From contig NZ_UUON01000050.1 of NCBI RefSeq assembly GCF_900590885.1, positions 310,001-374,000 of the forward strand: DNA of 64,000 nucleotides. The letters are read 5' to 3'. Below, piece by piece: positions 40,565 through 49,295 of the stretch. Origin of the DNA: Pseudomonas viridiflava. GTDB taxonomy: Bacteria; Pseudomonadota; Gammaproteobacteria; Pseudomonadales; Pseudomonadaceae. The position numbers and the translations under genes are program-made. How positions within the stretch are numbered: the stretch's first letter is position 1; each line of letters starts with the position of its first letter. Below the pieces are notes generated by a model. It was not told the origin of the DNA. It saw nothing but the letters and a program-made list of their open reading frames with translations, and ran no database searches.

Positions 40565-42058
40565 ATGACCACCCTGACCCGTGCCGACTGGGAACAACGC
40601 GCCAAGGATCTGAAGATCGAAGGCCGCGCGTATATCAATGGCGAATACACCGCCGCTGTTTCCGGTGACACCTTCGAATGCATCAGCCCGGTCGATGGCC
40701 GTCTGCTGGCCACCATTGCCAGTTGTGACGCCGCCGACGCCCAGCGCGCCGTGGAAAATGCCCGCGCTACCTTCAATTCCGGTGTCTGGTCGCGCCTTGC
40801 GCCGGCCAAGCGCAAAGCTGCCATGATCCGTTTCGCCGCGCTGCTCAAGGCCAACGCCGAAGAGCTGGCGCTGCTCGAAACCCTGGACATGGGCAAGCCG
40901 ATCAGTGATTCCCTGGGCATCGACGTGCCGGGCGCCGCCAATGCCCTGAGCTGGAGCGGCGAGGCAATCGACAAGATCTACGACGAAGTCGCCGCCACCC
41001 CGCACGACCAACTGGGTCTGGTGACCCGCGAGCCGGTGGGCGTGGTCGGTGCCATCGTGCCGTGGAACTTCCCGTTGATGATGGCCTGCTGGAAACTCGG
41101 CCCGGCGCTGTCCACCGGCAACTCGGTGATCCTCAAACCGTCGGAAAAATCCCCGCTGACTGCAATCCGCATCGCGGCACTGGCCGTTGAAGCCGGCATC
41201 CCAAAAGGCGTGTTCAACGTGCTGCCGGGCTACGGCCACACCGTGGGCAACGCGCTGGCGCTGCACATGGACGTCGACACCCTGGTGTTCACCGGTTCTA
41301 CCAAGATCGCCAAGCAACTGTTGATCCGCTCCGGCGAGTCGAACATGAAGCGTGTATGGCTGGAAGCCGGCGGCAAGAGCCCGAACATCGTGTTCGCTGA
41401 CGCGCCGGACCTGCAAGCCGCCGCCGAATCCGCCGCCAGCGCCATCGCCTTCAACCAGGGCGAAGTCTGCACCGCAGGTTCGCGCCTGCTGGTGGAGCGC
41501 TCCATCAAGGACAAATTCCTGCCGCTGGTGATCGAGGCCCTCAAGGGCTGGAAGCCGGGCAACCCGCTGGACCCGGCGACCAACGTCGGCGCCCTGGTGG
41601 ACACCCAGCAGATGAACACTGTGCTGTCCTACATCGAAGCCGGGCATGCCGACGGCGCCAAGCTGGTCGCAGGCGGCAAGCGCACCCTGGAAGAAACCGG
41701 TGGCACCTACGTTGAACCGACGATTTTCGACGGCGTGACCAACGCGATGAAGATCGCCCAGGAAGAGATCTTCGGCCCGGTGCTGTCGGTGATCACCTTC
41801 GACAGTGCCGAGGAAGCGATCAAGATCGCCAACGACACCGTTTACGGTCTGGCCGCAGCGGTATGGACGGCGGATATCTCCAAGGCGCACCTGACCGCCA
41901 AGGCTCTGCGCGCCGGTAGTGTGTGGGTCAACCAGTACGACGGCGGCGACATGACCGCACCGTTTGGTGGCTTCAAGCAGTCGGGCAATGGCCGCGACAA
42001 GTCGCTGCATGCGTTCGACAAGTACACCGAGCTGAAGTCGACCTGGATCAAGCTGTAA
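40565..42058 (+). CDS. NAD(P)-dependent aldehyde dehydrogenase (KauB/PuuC type)
   Basis: This 497-residue enzyme is a member of the aldehyde dehydrogenase superfamily closest in pattern to KauB/PuuC, which oxidise omega-aminoaldehydes from polyamine and arginine breakdown to the acids. The general base glutamate (WLEAGGKSPN, near residue 267) and nucleophilic cysteine (FNQGEVCTAGSR, near residue 302) are present. It has a strong GAGGAGGA ribosome binding site. In P. aeruginosa kauB (PA5312) lies at this position and is under PauR control. The neighbouring PuuB-like oxidase and PauR-like regulator fit that role. Confidence 0.9.
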   Translation: MTTLTRADWEQRAKDLKIEGRAYINGEYTAAVSGDTFECISPVDGRLLATIASCDAADAQRAVENARATFNSGVWSRLAPAKRKAAMIRFAALLKANAEELALLETLDMGKPISDSLGIDVPGAANALSWSGEAIDKIYDEVAATPHDQLGLVTREPVGVVGAIVPWNFPLMMACWKLGPALSTGNSVILKPSEKSPLTAIRIAALAVEAGIPKGVFNVLPGYGHTVGNALALHMDVDTLVFTGSTKIAKQLLIRSGESNMKRVWLEAGGKSPNIVFADAPDLQAAAESAASAIAFNQGEVCTAGSRLLVERSIKDKFLPLVIEALKGWKPGNPLDPATNVGALVDTQQMNTVLSYIEAGHADGAKLVAGGKRTLEETGGTYVEPTIFDGVTNAMKIAQEEIFGPVLSVITFDSAEEAIKIANDTVYGLAAAVWTADISKAHLTAKALRAGSVWVNQYDGGDMTAPFGGFKQSGNGRDKSLHAFDKYTELKSTWIKL

Positions 42059-42073
42059 GCAACACCGCAGTAC

Positions 42074-42167
42074 AAATGTGGGAGGGGGCTTGCTCCCGAT
42101 AGCAGTGGATCAGGCACCACCAGTGCTGGCTGATCCACTGCTATCGGGAGCAGGCCCCCTCCCACAC
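42074..42167. repeat. REPIN with a long near-perfect stem
   Basis: Two REP units (TGTGGGAGGGGGC and GCCCCCTCCCACA) are joined by an almost perfect inverted repeat, CTCCCGATAGCAGTGGATCAG against CTGATCCACTGCTATCGGGAG. The whole could fold into one hairpin of nearly 40 pairs. It lies between the aldehyde dehydrogenase and the MFS gene, both on the plus strand. Confidence 0.92.
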
Positions 42168-42208
42168 TGTTTTGTGTGTACACAAGAATTATCCACAGGA
42201 GCGTGGCA

Positions 42209-43351
42209 ATGCGTTGGGCGACTTATTTCGCCGTGTTGGCCTCGGTACTCAGCGTCGGTCTGGCGCTGGGCGTAAGCATGCCGCTGGTGTCGCTGCGCCT
42301 CGAAAGCTGGGGGTATGGCAGTTTCGCTATCGGTGTGATGGCGGCGATGCCGGCCTTTGGCGTGCTGCTGGGTGCCAAGGTTTCCAGTCGCCTGGCCTCG
42401 TGGCTGGGCACCGCCAACCTGATGCGCCTGTGCCTGTGGGCTGGAGCGGTGTCCATCGGCCTACTGGCGATTTTGCCCAGCTACCCGGTGTGGCTGGTGC
42501 TGCGGCTGATGATCGGGGTGATCCTGACCATCGTGTTTATCCTTGGCGAAAGCTGGATCAACCAGCTGGTGGTGGAGCAATGGCGCGGACGGCTGGTGGC
42601 GCTGTATGGCTGCAGTTATGCGCTGAGCCAGCTCTCGGGCCCGCTGCTGCTGGGCTTGATCGGCACCGACCATGACTATGGTTTCTGGGTCGGGGTTGGC
42701 CTGCTGGTGATTGCGCCGTTGGCATTGCTGGGTCGTTCGGGTGCACCCACTGCCGATTCCTTCAGCGTGACCTTCGGCGACCTGTGGCGTTTTTGCCTGA
42801 GCCTGCCGGCGATTGCCTGGGCCGTGGCGCTGTTTGCCGCGTTCGAGGCGATGATTCTGACGCTGCTGCCGGTGTATTGCCTGCAACAGGGTTTTACCGC
42901 CGAGGTTGCCTTGGCGATGGTCAGTACGGTGGTGGTCGGTGATGCGCTGCTGCAATTGCCCATCGGCGCGCTGGCCGATTACCTGCCAAGGCGCACTTTG
43001 TTCCTGAGCTGTGCGGTGCTGTTGCTGGCTTCGAGCCTGGCAATTCCCGTGCTGATGCATACGCCGCTGATCTGGCCGGTGTGGGTGCTGTTCGGCGCGA
43101 GTGCCGGTGGGTTGTTTACCTTGTCGCTGATCTTGATCGGCGAGCGCTACCGCGACGATGCGCTGGTGCGTGCCAATGCCCATGTGGCGCAGCTGTGGGG
43201 TATCGGCTGCCTGATCGGCCCGCTGGTGGCCGGTGCGGGCAGCCAGTGGATCAGCGGGCATGCGCTGCCGTTGCTGATGGCGGCGGGGGCGTTGGGTCTG
43301 GTCGTACTGTTGCTGCGCCAAGGAGCATTCGGCGCTGCCCACCCCGCCTAA
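42209..43351 (+). CDS. MFS transporter
   Basis: This 380-residue protein shows about 12 hydrophobic segments and is a major facilitator superfamily transporter of the YcaD-like group (MPLVSLRLESWGYGSFAIGVMAAMPAFGVLLGA). AGGAG precedes the ATG at 42209, which decides against an in-frame start 33 bp upstream inside the REP flank. The substrate is unknown. It is convergent with the phospholipase D family gene. Confidence 0.88.
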   Translation: MRWATYFAVLASVLSVGLALGVSMPLVSLRLESWGYGSFAIGVMAAMPAFGVLLGAKVSSRLASWLGTANLMRLCLWAGAVSIGLLAILPSYPVWLVLRLMIGVILTIVFILGESWINQLVVEQWRGRLVALYGCSYALSQLSGPLLLGLIGTDHDYGFWVGVGLLVIAPLALLGRSGAPTADSFSVTFGDLWRFCLSLPAIAWAVALFAAFEAMILTLLPVYCLQQGFTAEVALAMVSTVVVGDALLQLPIGALADYLPRRTLFLSCAVLLLASSLAIPVLMHTPLIWPVWVLFGASAGGLFTLSLILIGERYRDDALVRANAHVAQLWGIGCLIGPLVAGAGSQWISGHALPLLMAAGALGLVVLLLRQGAFGAAHPA

Positions 43352-43376
43352 CCTTGAAATGCAATCAACTGTGTTT

Positions 43377-44945
43377 CTAAAGCATGCGTTCCAGGCCAAC
43401 GCTGGTGGCAAACCAGGCATTGAACCTACGCCACCAACTCCCCGGCTCACGCGTCAGTGTGTGCAACTGGCCGTTATCCTCGGTCACCCACACCACCTGG
43501 CCATCCTGCAATTTCGCCTCATAGCTCAACGCTGGCGCCATGCCTTGCAGCGCGAGGTTGCGCACGTGTTCCGCCAGCTCTGGGCTGTCCACCAGCACGC
43601 CGACTTCGGTGTTCCACAGCACCGAGCGCGGGTCGAAGTTGAAGGAGCCGATAAACGACTTGGTCCGGTCAAAGATCATCGCCTTGCTGTGCAGGCTCGA
43701 GTCCGAGCCCCGGAACGTGCCGCGCCGAAACAGGTGCGGACCGCTGCCCGCGCTGGGGTCGCCGGGCTGGCGGCGCAATTCGTAGAGTTTTACCCCGTGC
43801 TCCAGCAGCGCCTTGCGATACGGTGCGTAGCCGCCATGCACGGCCGGTACGTCGGTGGCTTCCAGGGAGTTGGTGAGCAGGCTTACGGAGACGCCCGCAT
43901 CGGCGCGCCCGGTCAGGTACACCAGCCCCGGCTGCCCGGGTACAAAGTACGCCGAAATCATCATCAGCTCGTGGTTCACGCCCTTAAGCTCCGGCGCCAA
44001 TTGGGTGGTCAGCAGCAGGTGCGGGTCCGGGTCGGCCTTGGCCAGCACCTTACTCGGCGCGTCCCACAATGCCTGGTTCCAGGCCCAGATCAGCTCGCGG
44101 CGCCAGGTGTCCATGCGCGGTTGGGTCTGGTAGGTGCGCAAGCGGTTGTACAGCGCGTGGTTCTGCTGGCGCGACTCGGCCAATGAGGCTTCCAGGCGCA
44201 CGCGGGCGGCGGCCAGGTCGCCTTTGGACGGGGTGTTGGAGACAAAATCGTCGATGGGTTTGCTCAGCGCGCTGTTCCAGTACTGATCGAAACTGTGCCC
44301 GAGTTGCTCGGCCACCGGCCCCACGCTGAGCATGTCGATATCGGTGAAATTGAGATTGGGCTCGGCGTCGAAATACTCATCCCCCAGGTTGCGCCCGCCG
44401 ACGATGGCCACGCTGTTATCCGCCAGCCACAGCTTGTTGTGCATGCGCCGGTGTTGCAGCGACAAGTCGAACAGCCGGCCCATGGCCCGCGTCACGCCGG
44501 TGCTGCGCCCCAGGTGCAGGGGGTTGAACAGGCGAATCTCGATCTTGGGGTGGGCGGCGAGGGTGGCGATGATCTGGTCGAGGCCGTCGCTGGTGGTGTC
44601 ATCCAGCAGGATGCGCACGCGCACGCCACGGTCGGCGGCCTTGAGCAGTTCGTCCACCAGCATGCGCGTGCTGATGCCGTCGTGGACGATGTAGTACTGC
44701 AAGTCGAGGCTGCTTTGGGCGTTGCGGATCAGTTCGGCGCGGGCCATGAAGGCTTCGCTGCTGTTGGGCAGCAGGCGAAAGCCCGAGCGACCTTGATAGG
44801 GCGCGGCCTGGGCCTGGATCGAGCGGCCGAACGACGATTGCGCGGCAGGCAGGGCGTCGCTGGGGATGCGCGGTGTGCTCACCGTGGCGCAACCGCCCAG
44901 GGTCAGGGCTCCCAACAGGAAAAACGGTAAAAGCCGTCGAATCAT
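43377..44945 (-). CDS. Phospholipase D family lipoprotein (cardiolipin synthase-like)
   Basis: This 522-residue protein has a lipoprotein signal with lipobox LGGC and two PLD HKD motifs: HNKLWLADNSVAIVGGRN and HSKAMIFDRTKSFIGSFNFD. Both catalytic histidine-lysine-aspartate sets are intact. Such proteins act on phospholipids or related phosphodiesters at the cell envelope. The open frame continues about 190 codons upstream into the next gene region, but the signal peptide fixes the start at 44945. Confidence 0.9.
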   Translation of the reverse strand: MIRRLLPFFLLGALTLGGCATVSTPRIPSDALPAAQSSFGRSIQAQAAPYQGRSGFRLLPNSSEAFMARAELIRNAQSSLDLQYYIVHDGISTRMLVDELLKAADRGVRVRILLDDTTSDGLDQIIATLAAHPKIEIRLFNPLHLGRSTGVTRAMGRLFDLSLQHRRMHNKLWLADNSVAIVGGRNLGDEYFDAEPNLNFTDIDMLSVGPVAEQLGHSFDQYWNSALSKPIDDFVSNTPSKGDLAAARVRLEASLAESRQQNHALYNRLRTYQTQPRMDTWRRELIWAWNQALWDAPSKVLAKADPDPHLLLTTQLAPELKGVNHELMMISAYFVPGQPGLVYLTGRADAGVSVSLLTNSLEATDVPAVHGGYAPYRKALLEHGVKLYELRRQPGDPSAGSGPHLFRRGTFRGSDSSLHSKAMIFDRTKSFIGSFNFDPRSVLWNTEVGVLVDSPELAEHVRNLALQGMAPALSYEAKLQDGQVVWVTEDNGQLHTLTREPGSWWRRFNAWFATSVGLERML

Positions 44946-45007
44946 CAAGGGAGTTGCTTCCAGATCAGGGCGGTTGTCGGCATATGACGGCAATTTCCCG
45001 CGAAAGG

Positions 45008-46432
45008 TCAGTCTGCCGCCTCGGCCAGCAGTTTGCTTGCGGCGGCCCCGACTTTGCGCACGGCTTCTTCTATCTGCGCGGTTGGCTTGGCAGCGTAGTT
45101 CATGCGCAGGCAGTTGCGGTACTTGCCCGAGGCCGAGAAGATACTGCCCACCGCCACCTGTACGCCTTGCTCCACCAGGATGCGATTGAGCTTGAGGGTA
45201 TCGAAGCCTTCCGGCAGTTCGATCCACAGCATAAAGCTGCCTTGCGGGCGACTGGCACGGGTGCCGGCCGGGAAATAACGGCTGACCCAATCGAGCATCA
45301 AGTCGCGATTGCGCTGGTATTGGGTGCGCATCCGCCGTAAATGCGGCTCGAAATGCCCGCCCTTGAGAAATTCGGCAATCGCGATCTGCGGCTGCGTGGC
45401 GGTGGAGCCGGTGCTGATGTATTTCATGTGCAGCACCCGTTCCAGGTAGCGGCCCGGTGCGACCCAGCCAATGCGCAGGCCCGGCGCCAGGGTTTTCGAG
45501 AACGAGCTGCACAACAGCACCCGGCCATCTTCGTCGAAGGATTTGATGGTGCGCGGGCGCGGGTAGCTGTAGGCCAATTCGCCATACACATCGTCTTCGA
45601 TGATCGCCACGTCAAAGCGCTGGGCCAGGGTCAGCAGGGCGCGTTTGCGCGCCTCGGGCATGATGTAGCCCAAGGGGTTGTTGCAGTTGGGGGTCAGCTG
45701 GATGACTTTGATCGGCCACTGTTCCAGCGCCAGTTCCAGAGCTTCGAGACTGATGCCGGTGATGGGGTCGGTGGGGATTTCCAAAGCCTTCATGCCCAAG
45801 CCCTTGAGGGTCTGCATGGCGCCGTGGAAGCTCGGTGAGTCCACCGCGACGATATCCCCCGGTTCGCAAATCGCATGAATGCTGGCAGACAGCGCCTCAT
45901 GGCAGCCGGTGGTGACCACGATGTCTTCGGCGGTCAGCTGGCAGCCGGAATCCAGTGACAGTCGGGCAATTTGCTCACGCAGTTCCATACAGCCGAGGAT
46001 ATTGTCGTAATACAGCCCCGGCAGGTCCTGGCGCCGGCTGACGCGGGCGAGGCTACGCAGCAGGGGCTTGAGCGTAGGCGACAATACATCCGGCATGCCT
46101 CGACCCATCTGTATCACGTCTTTGCGCGGCACTGCGCGGATCAGCTCCAGCACCTGGTCCCACTGGGAAATTTCCACCGGGCGCTGGGCCGGGCGACCGA
46201 TCTCGGGCAACGCCGGCAGCTCGCGACCGACCGGTACAAAATAACCGGACTTGGGCTTGGGCATCGCCAGTCCGTTGTCCTCCAGCAACCGATAGGCCTG
46301 CTGCACGGTGCTCAGGCTGACCCCATGTTCCACACTCAAGGCCCTTACAGAAGGCAACCGATCGCCGGGGCGATAGAAGCCCTGTTCGATACGCGTGCCC
46401 AGTAATTCGGCGAGGTTGACGTACAGGGTCAT
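45008..46432 (-). CDS. MocR-type regulator: GntR HTH fused to aminotransferase-like domain
   Basis: The 474-residue protein combines a GntR winged HTH (residues 1-75, with RPGDRLPSVRALSVEHGVSLSTVQQAYRLLE) and a class I aminotransferase-like domain. The PLP-binding lysine is present in CSSFSKTLAPGLRIGW. MocR proteins use PLP or an amino-compound adduct to sense ligands and usually control an adjacent divergent gene. Here that gene encodes a DUF1127 protein, and the intergenic region has four related repeats. The ligand is unknown. Confidence 0.92.
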   Translation of the reverse strand: MTLYVNLAELLGTRIEQGFYRPGDRLPSVRALSVEHGVSLSTVQQAYRLLEDNGLAMPKPKSGYFVPVGRELPALPEIGRPAQRPVEISQWDQVLELIRAVPRKDVIQMGRGMPDVLSPTLKPLLRSLARVSRRQDLPGLYYDNILGCMELREQIARLSLDSGCQLTAEDIVVTTGCHEALSASIHAICEPGDIVAVDSPSFHGAMQTLKGLGMKALEIPTDPITGISLEALELALEQWPIKVIQLTPNCNNPLGYIMPEARKRALLTLAQRFDVAIIEDDVYGELAYSYPRPRTIKSFDEDGRVLLCSSFSKTLAPGLRIGWVAPGRYLERVLHMKYISTGSTATQPQIAIAEFLKGGHFEPHLRRMRTQYQRNRDLMLDWVSRYFPAGTRASRPQGSFMLWIELPEGFDTLKLNRILVEQGVQVAVGSIFSASGKYRNCLRMNYAAKPTAQIEEAVRKVGAAASKLLAEAAD

Positions 46433-46450
46433 GGCGAAGGCTCCCGGGAG

Positions 46451-46541
46451 ACCATTACAGATACGCCGAAAATACAGGATTCAGCCGTACATAGGCAGTG
46501 TCTGTATGGACTTAATAAATATAGGTTGGATCTGTAATGGT
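46451..46541. promoter_or_regulatory. Four-site operator array between MocR-type regulator and DUF1127 gene
   Basis: A perfect 12-bp inverted repeat (ACCATTACAGAT at 46451 and ATCTGTAATGGT at 46530) brackets a second pair (ATACAG at 46472 and CTGTAT at 46502). The four TACAG cores are two direct repeats on each strand. Repeated sites in a divergent region are typical of MocR regulators. Confidence 0.7.
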
Positions 46542-46598
46542 TTTGCCCACACGCCCACTCTAGGCACTCATGGCAACAGGCAAATGAGGGGCAGCAAA

Positions 46599-46823
46599 AT
46601 GAACGGCATGAGCGATGTGCGGCTGATGTTACACAGTCAGGAATTGCAGGCAGGGCAGGAGCGGGCGACGGCGCCACGCGATATCAGCCGATGGAGCCTG
46701 TTCTGGCACCGCCGTCACACGCGCAAGGCCTTGTTGAACCTGACTCGCGAGCAATTGCTTGATGTCGGCTTGACCGCCGACCAGGCGCGCCAGGAAGGTT
46801 TGAAGCCGTTCTGGCGCGACTGA
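46599..46823 (+). CDS. Small DUF1127 protein
   Basis: This 74-residue protein ends in the DUF1127 domain (about residues 30-72), with the LLNLTREQLLDVGLTADQARQEGLKPFWRD pattern of YjiS-type proteins. Members are small, basic, often stress-induced and, in some bacteria, RNA-binding. GAGGGG precedes the ATG at 46599; upstream in-frame ATGs lie in the operator region. Its stop abuts the stop of the oxidoreductase gene on the other strand. It is the likely target of the divergent MocR-type regulator. Confidence 0.85.
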   Translation: MNGMSDVRLMLHSQELQAGQERATAPRDISRWSLFWHRRHTRKALLNLTREQLLDVGLTADQARQEGLKPFWRD

Positions 46824-48116
46824 TCAGACCAGCTCTTTGAGGCGGTGCCAAAGCATTCCCAGCGCCAGCAACGGCGAGCGCAGATGCTTGCCGCCGGGGA
46901 AGGTGATGTGCGGCACTTGGGCGAACAGGTCGAAACGCCCCTGTTGCTGGCCGCTGATGGCTTCGGCCAGCAGCTTGCCCGCCAGGTGCGTGGCGTTGAG
47001 GCCATGGCCGGCGTAGGCCTGGGCGTAATACACATTGGGGTGATCCGCTAGGCGGCCGATCTGTGGCAGGCGGTTGGCGCCGATGCCGATCATGCCGCCC
47101 CATTGGTAGTCGATTTTCACGTCGGCCAATTGCGGGAACACTTGCAGCATCTTCGGCCGCATGTAGGCGCCGATGTTCTTTGGATCTCGACCTGAATAGT
47201 GGCAGGCACCGCCGAACAGCAGGCGGCGGTCGGCCGAGAGGCGGAAGTAGTCCACCGTCACGCGCTGATCACACACCGCCATGTTTTGCGGCAACAGGTT
47301 GGCGGCTTGCGCTTCGCTCAAGGGTTCGGTGGCGATGATGTAGCTGCCGGCGGGCAGCACCTTGCCACTCAGGTGCGGGTTCAGGCCATTCAAGTAGGCG
47401 TTGCAGGCCAGCACCAGCGTGGCGGCGCGCACGCTGCCTTGGGCGGTGTGCACCTTGACCTCGGGGCCGTAGTCGATGCGCGTCACTTCGGACTGTTCGA
47501 ACAGCCGCACACCCAACTGCTGCGCGGCGGCGGCTTCGCCCAGCGCCAGGTTCAGCGGGTGCAAATGGCCCGAGCCCATGTCGATCATGCCGCCCACGTA
47601 GCGTTCGGAGCCGATCACGCTGCTCATCTCACCGGCTTGCAGCATCCGCACCTCATGGCGATAGCCGAGGCTGCGCAGTTCTTCCGCGTCTTCGGCCAGG
47701 CCGTGCAGGTCGCGGGGTTTGTTGGCGAGGTCGCAGTAGCCCCAGGTCAGGTCGCAGGGAATCTGGTGGCGCGCGACGCGCTCGCGCACGATTTCCACCG
47801 CTTCCAGGCCCATCAGCTTCAGTTGGCGCACGCCGTCGCTGCCGATCACGTTGGTGAACTGGTCGAGGCCGTGGCCGACGCCGCGAATTAGTTGCCCGCC
47901 GTTACGCCCGCTGGCGCCCCAGGCGATTTTGCGCGCTTCCAGCAGCACCACGCTAAAGCCGCGCTCAGCCAGCTCCAAAGCAGTGTTTAGGCCCGAAAAC
48001 CCACCGCCGATCACGCACACGTCGGCCACCACTTCGCCGGTCAACACCGGGTAATCGGGTTGCGGCACGCTGCTGGCGGCGTAGTAGGAAGCGGTGTGCC
48101 GGGCGCTTGCGGTCAT
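46824..48116 (-). CDS. FAD-dependent oxidoreductase, PuuB-like (gamma-glutamylputrescine oxidase type)
   Basis: The 430-residue protein belongs to the DAO family with a Rossmann FAD motif, DVCVIGGGFSGLNTALELAERG, and GASGRNGGQLIRG, both typical of PuuB and related oxidases of gamma-glutamylputrescine or other amines. It ends with GGMIGIGANRLPQIG and YAQAYAGHGLN. The start MTASARHT has an AGGGA site nine bases upstream; the longer frame is not needed. Together with the aldehyde dehydrogenase at 40565 it would carry out successive oxidation steps of polyamine breakdown. Confidence 0.88.
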   Translation of the reverse strand: MTASARHTASYYAASSVPQPDYPVLTGEVVADVCVIGGGFSGLNTALELAERGFSVVLLEARKIAWGASGRNGGQLIRGVGHGLDQFTNVIGSDGVRQLKLMGLEAVEIVRERVARHQIPCDLTWGYCDLANKPRDLHGLAEDAEELRSLGYRHEVRMLQAGEMSSVIGSERYVGGMIDMGSGHLHPLNLALGEAAAAQQLGVRLFEQSEVTRIDYGPEVKVHTAQGSVRAATLVLACNAYLNGLNPHLSGKVLPAGSYIIATEPLSEAQAANLLPQNMAVCDQRVTVDYFRLSADRRLLFGGACHYSGRDPKNIGAYMRPKMLQVFPQLADVKIDYQWGGMIGIGANRLPQIGRLADHPNVYYAQAYAGHGLNATHLAGKLLAEAISGQQQGRFDLFAQVPHITFPGGKHLRSPLLALGMLWHRLKELV

Positions 48117-48231
48117 GGGGAGCATCCCTGTTTGGAAAATTTGACGCAGGATACAGCGGTCGGACGAAGCTGTCTGCGCAGGGCGTTTTGCGTCAGAATC
48201 CACGCCTATTCGCGGTTGGGTATATGTGTCG

Positions 48232-48585
48232 ATGAGTTGCAACAGTCAGAAAATCAGCGCGTTGCGCAGGCAGATTCCTTCGTTCGAGTGTGTTCCCGGT
48301 TGCCACGACTGCTGTGGGCCGGTAACCACCTCGCCCGAGGAAATGTCGCGCCTGCCGCGCAAGACCGCCGCCGAGCAGGATGCGGCCATGGATGAGCTGA
48401 ACTGTGTGCACCTGGGGCCCCAAGGCTGCACGGTGTATGACGAGCGGCCGCTGATCTGCCGGCTGTTTGGCACTACCAAGACCTTGCCATGCCCGAATGG
48501 GCGGGGGCCGGTGGAACTGATTCACCCACGGGTGGAGAAGCAGATTCATGAGTACATGGCGAGTACTCGGCAGGTGCTGGTCTGA
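48232..48585 (+). CDS. YkgJ family cysteine cluster protein
   Basis: This 117-residue protein has the UPF0153/YkgJ cysteine pattern: FECVPGCHDCCGPV near the N-terminus, then CVHLGPQGCTVYDERPLICRLFG. The eight or so cysteines probably bind zinc or an iron-sulfur cluster. Function is unknown. A GTG six bases upstream is also in frame and cannot be excluded. It is followed by a single REP. Confidence 0.83.
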   Translation: MSCNSQKISALRRQIPSFECVPGCHDCCGPVTTSPEEMSRLPRKTAAEQDAAMDELNCVHLGPQGCTVYDERPLICRLFGTTKTLPCPNGRGPVELIHPRVEKQIHEYMASTRQVLV

Positions 48586-48601
48586 CGGATGTATGCAGTC
48601 A

Positions 48602-48634
48602 AAATGTGGGAGGGGGTAAGCCCCCTCCCACATT
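48602..48634. repeat. Single REP palindrome
   Basis: AATGTGGGAGGGGG, then TAAG, then CCCCCTCCCACATT forms a REP hairpin between convergent genes, 16 bp from the end of the Lrp-type gene. Confidence 0.9.
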
Positions 48635-48650
48635 GACCTCATTTTGCCTG

Positions 48651-49139
48651 TCAGTCGGGAATCGGCAGGTTCAAGCTCTCCTTCACCTCTTCCATCACGA
48701 TATAGCTCTTGGATTCGCGCACATGCGGCAGTTTGAGCAAGATGTCGCCAAGCAATTTGCGGTACGACGCCATCTCGGAAATCCGCGCTTTCACTAGGTA
48801 ATCGAAGTCGCCTGAAACCAGGTGACACTCCAGCACATGGGGCAGTTTCAGCACGGCGCGGCGAAATTCCTCAAAGGTGTCACCAGACTTGTAATCCAGG
48901 CTGATCTCGACAAATACCAGCAAACTCCCCTTCAAATGCTGCGGGTTCAGCCGCGCGTTGTAACCCATGATGATCCCTTCGCGCTCCAGGCGGCGTACCC
49001 GCTCGGTGCACGGCGTGGTCGACAGCCCGACCTTTTCTCCCAGCTCCGTGAACGAAATTCGCCCGTCGGCTTGCAGGATGCGCAGGATATTGCGGTCGAT
49101 CTTGTCCAGCTCCCGCTTGGTCTGGGTGTTGGTACGCAT
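48651..49139 (-). CDS. lrp: Lrp/AsnC-type regulator (DadR/Lrp)
   Basis: This 162-residue protein is a leucine-responsive regulator with an N-terminal HTH (DGRISFTELGEKVGLSTTPCTERVRRLEREGII) and a C-terminal ligand-binding RAM/ACT-like domain. Divergent position next to dadA points to DadR, the alanine-responsive activator of D-alanine catabolism in Pseudomonas. The family start MRTNTQTKRELDKIDRNIL fixes the 5' end; the much longer open frame upstream overlaps dadA and is a shadow. Confidence 0.93.
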   Translation of the reverse strand: MRTNTQTKRELDKIDRNILRILQADGRISFTELGEKVGLSTTPCTERVRRLEREGIIMGYNARLNPQHLKGSLLVFVEISLDYKSGDTFEEFRRAVLKLPHVLECHLVSGDFDYLVKARISEMASYRKLLGDILLKLPHVRESKSYIVMEEVKESLNLPIPD

Positions 49140-49177
49140 AGGGGATACGCCTCTGTGAAAAGGGTTTTTGCCGAGAA

Positions 49178-49206
49178 TTGTCGCCAAATATAGGTGCTTA
49201 TATAGT
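49178..49206 (+). promoter_or_regulatory. Sigma-70-type promoter of dadA
   Basis: TTGTCG and TATAGT are separated by 17 bp, about 90 bp upstream of the dadA ATG, in the divergent region shared with the Lrp-type regulator gene. Confidence 0.65.
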
Positions 49207-49295
49207 GAAATGCACTGGTGATTGTTTTTTACACTGCGCACATCATTGCTCGAATAACACACGTCAGCGGCGAAGCCCGCGATGAGGATATAAAA

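Noticed and set aside
40421..42010. A 529-codon open frame antisense to the aldehyde dehydrogenase gene
   Set aside because: It mirrors a high-GC coding gene with strong third-position bias. The translation is rich in Arg, Gln, His and Val with no family motifs, and the sense strand has a clear ribosome binding site and catalytic residues.
43377..45512. N-terminal extension of the phospholipase D family protein by about 190 codons
   Set aside because: The internal start at 44945 has a proper lipoprotein signal. The extension overlaps the MocR-type regulator gene in another frame.
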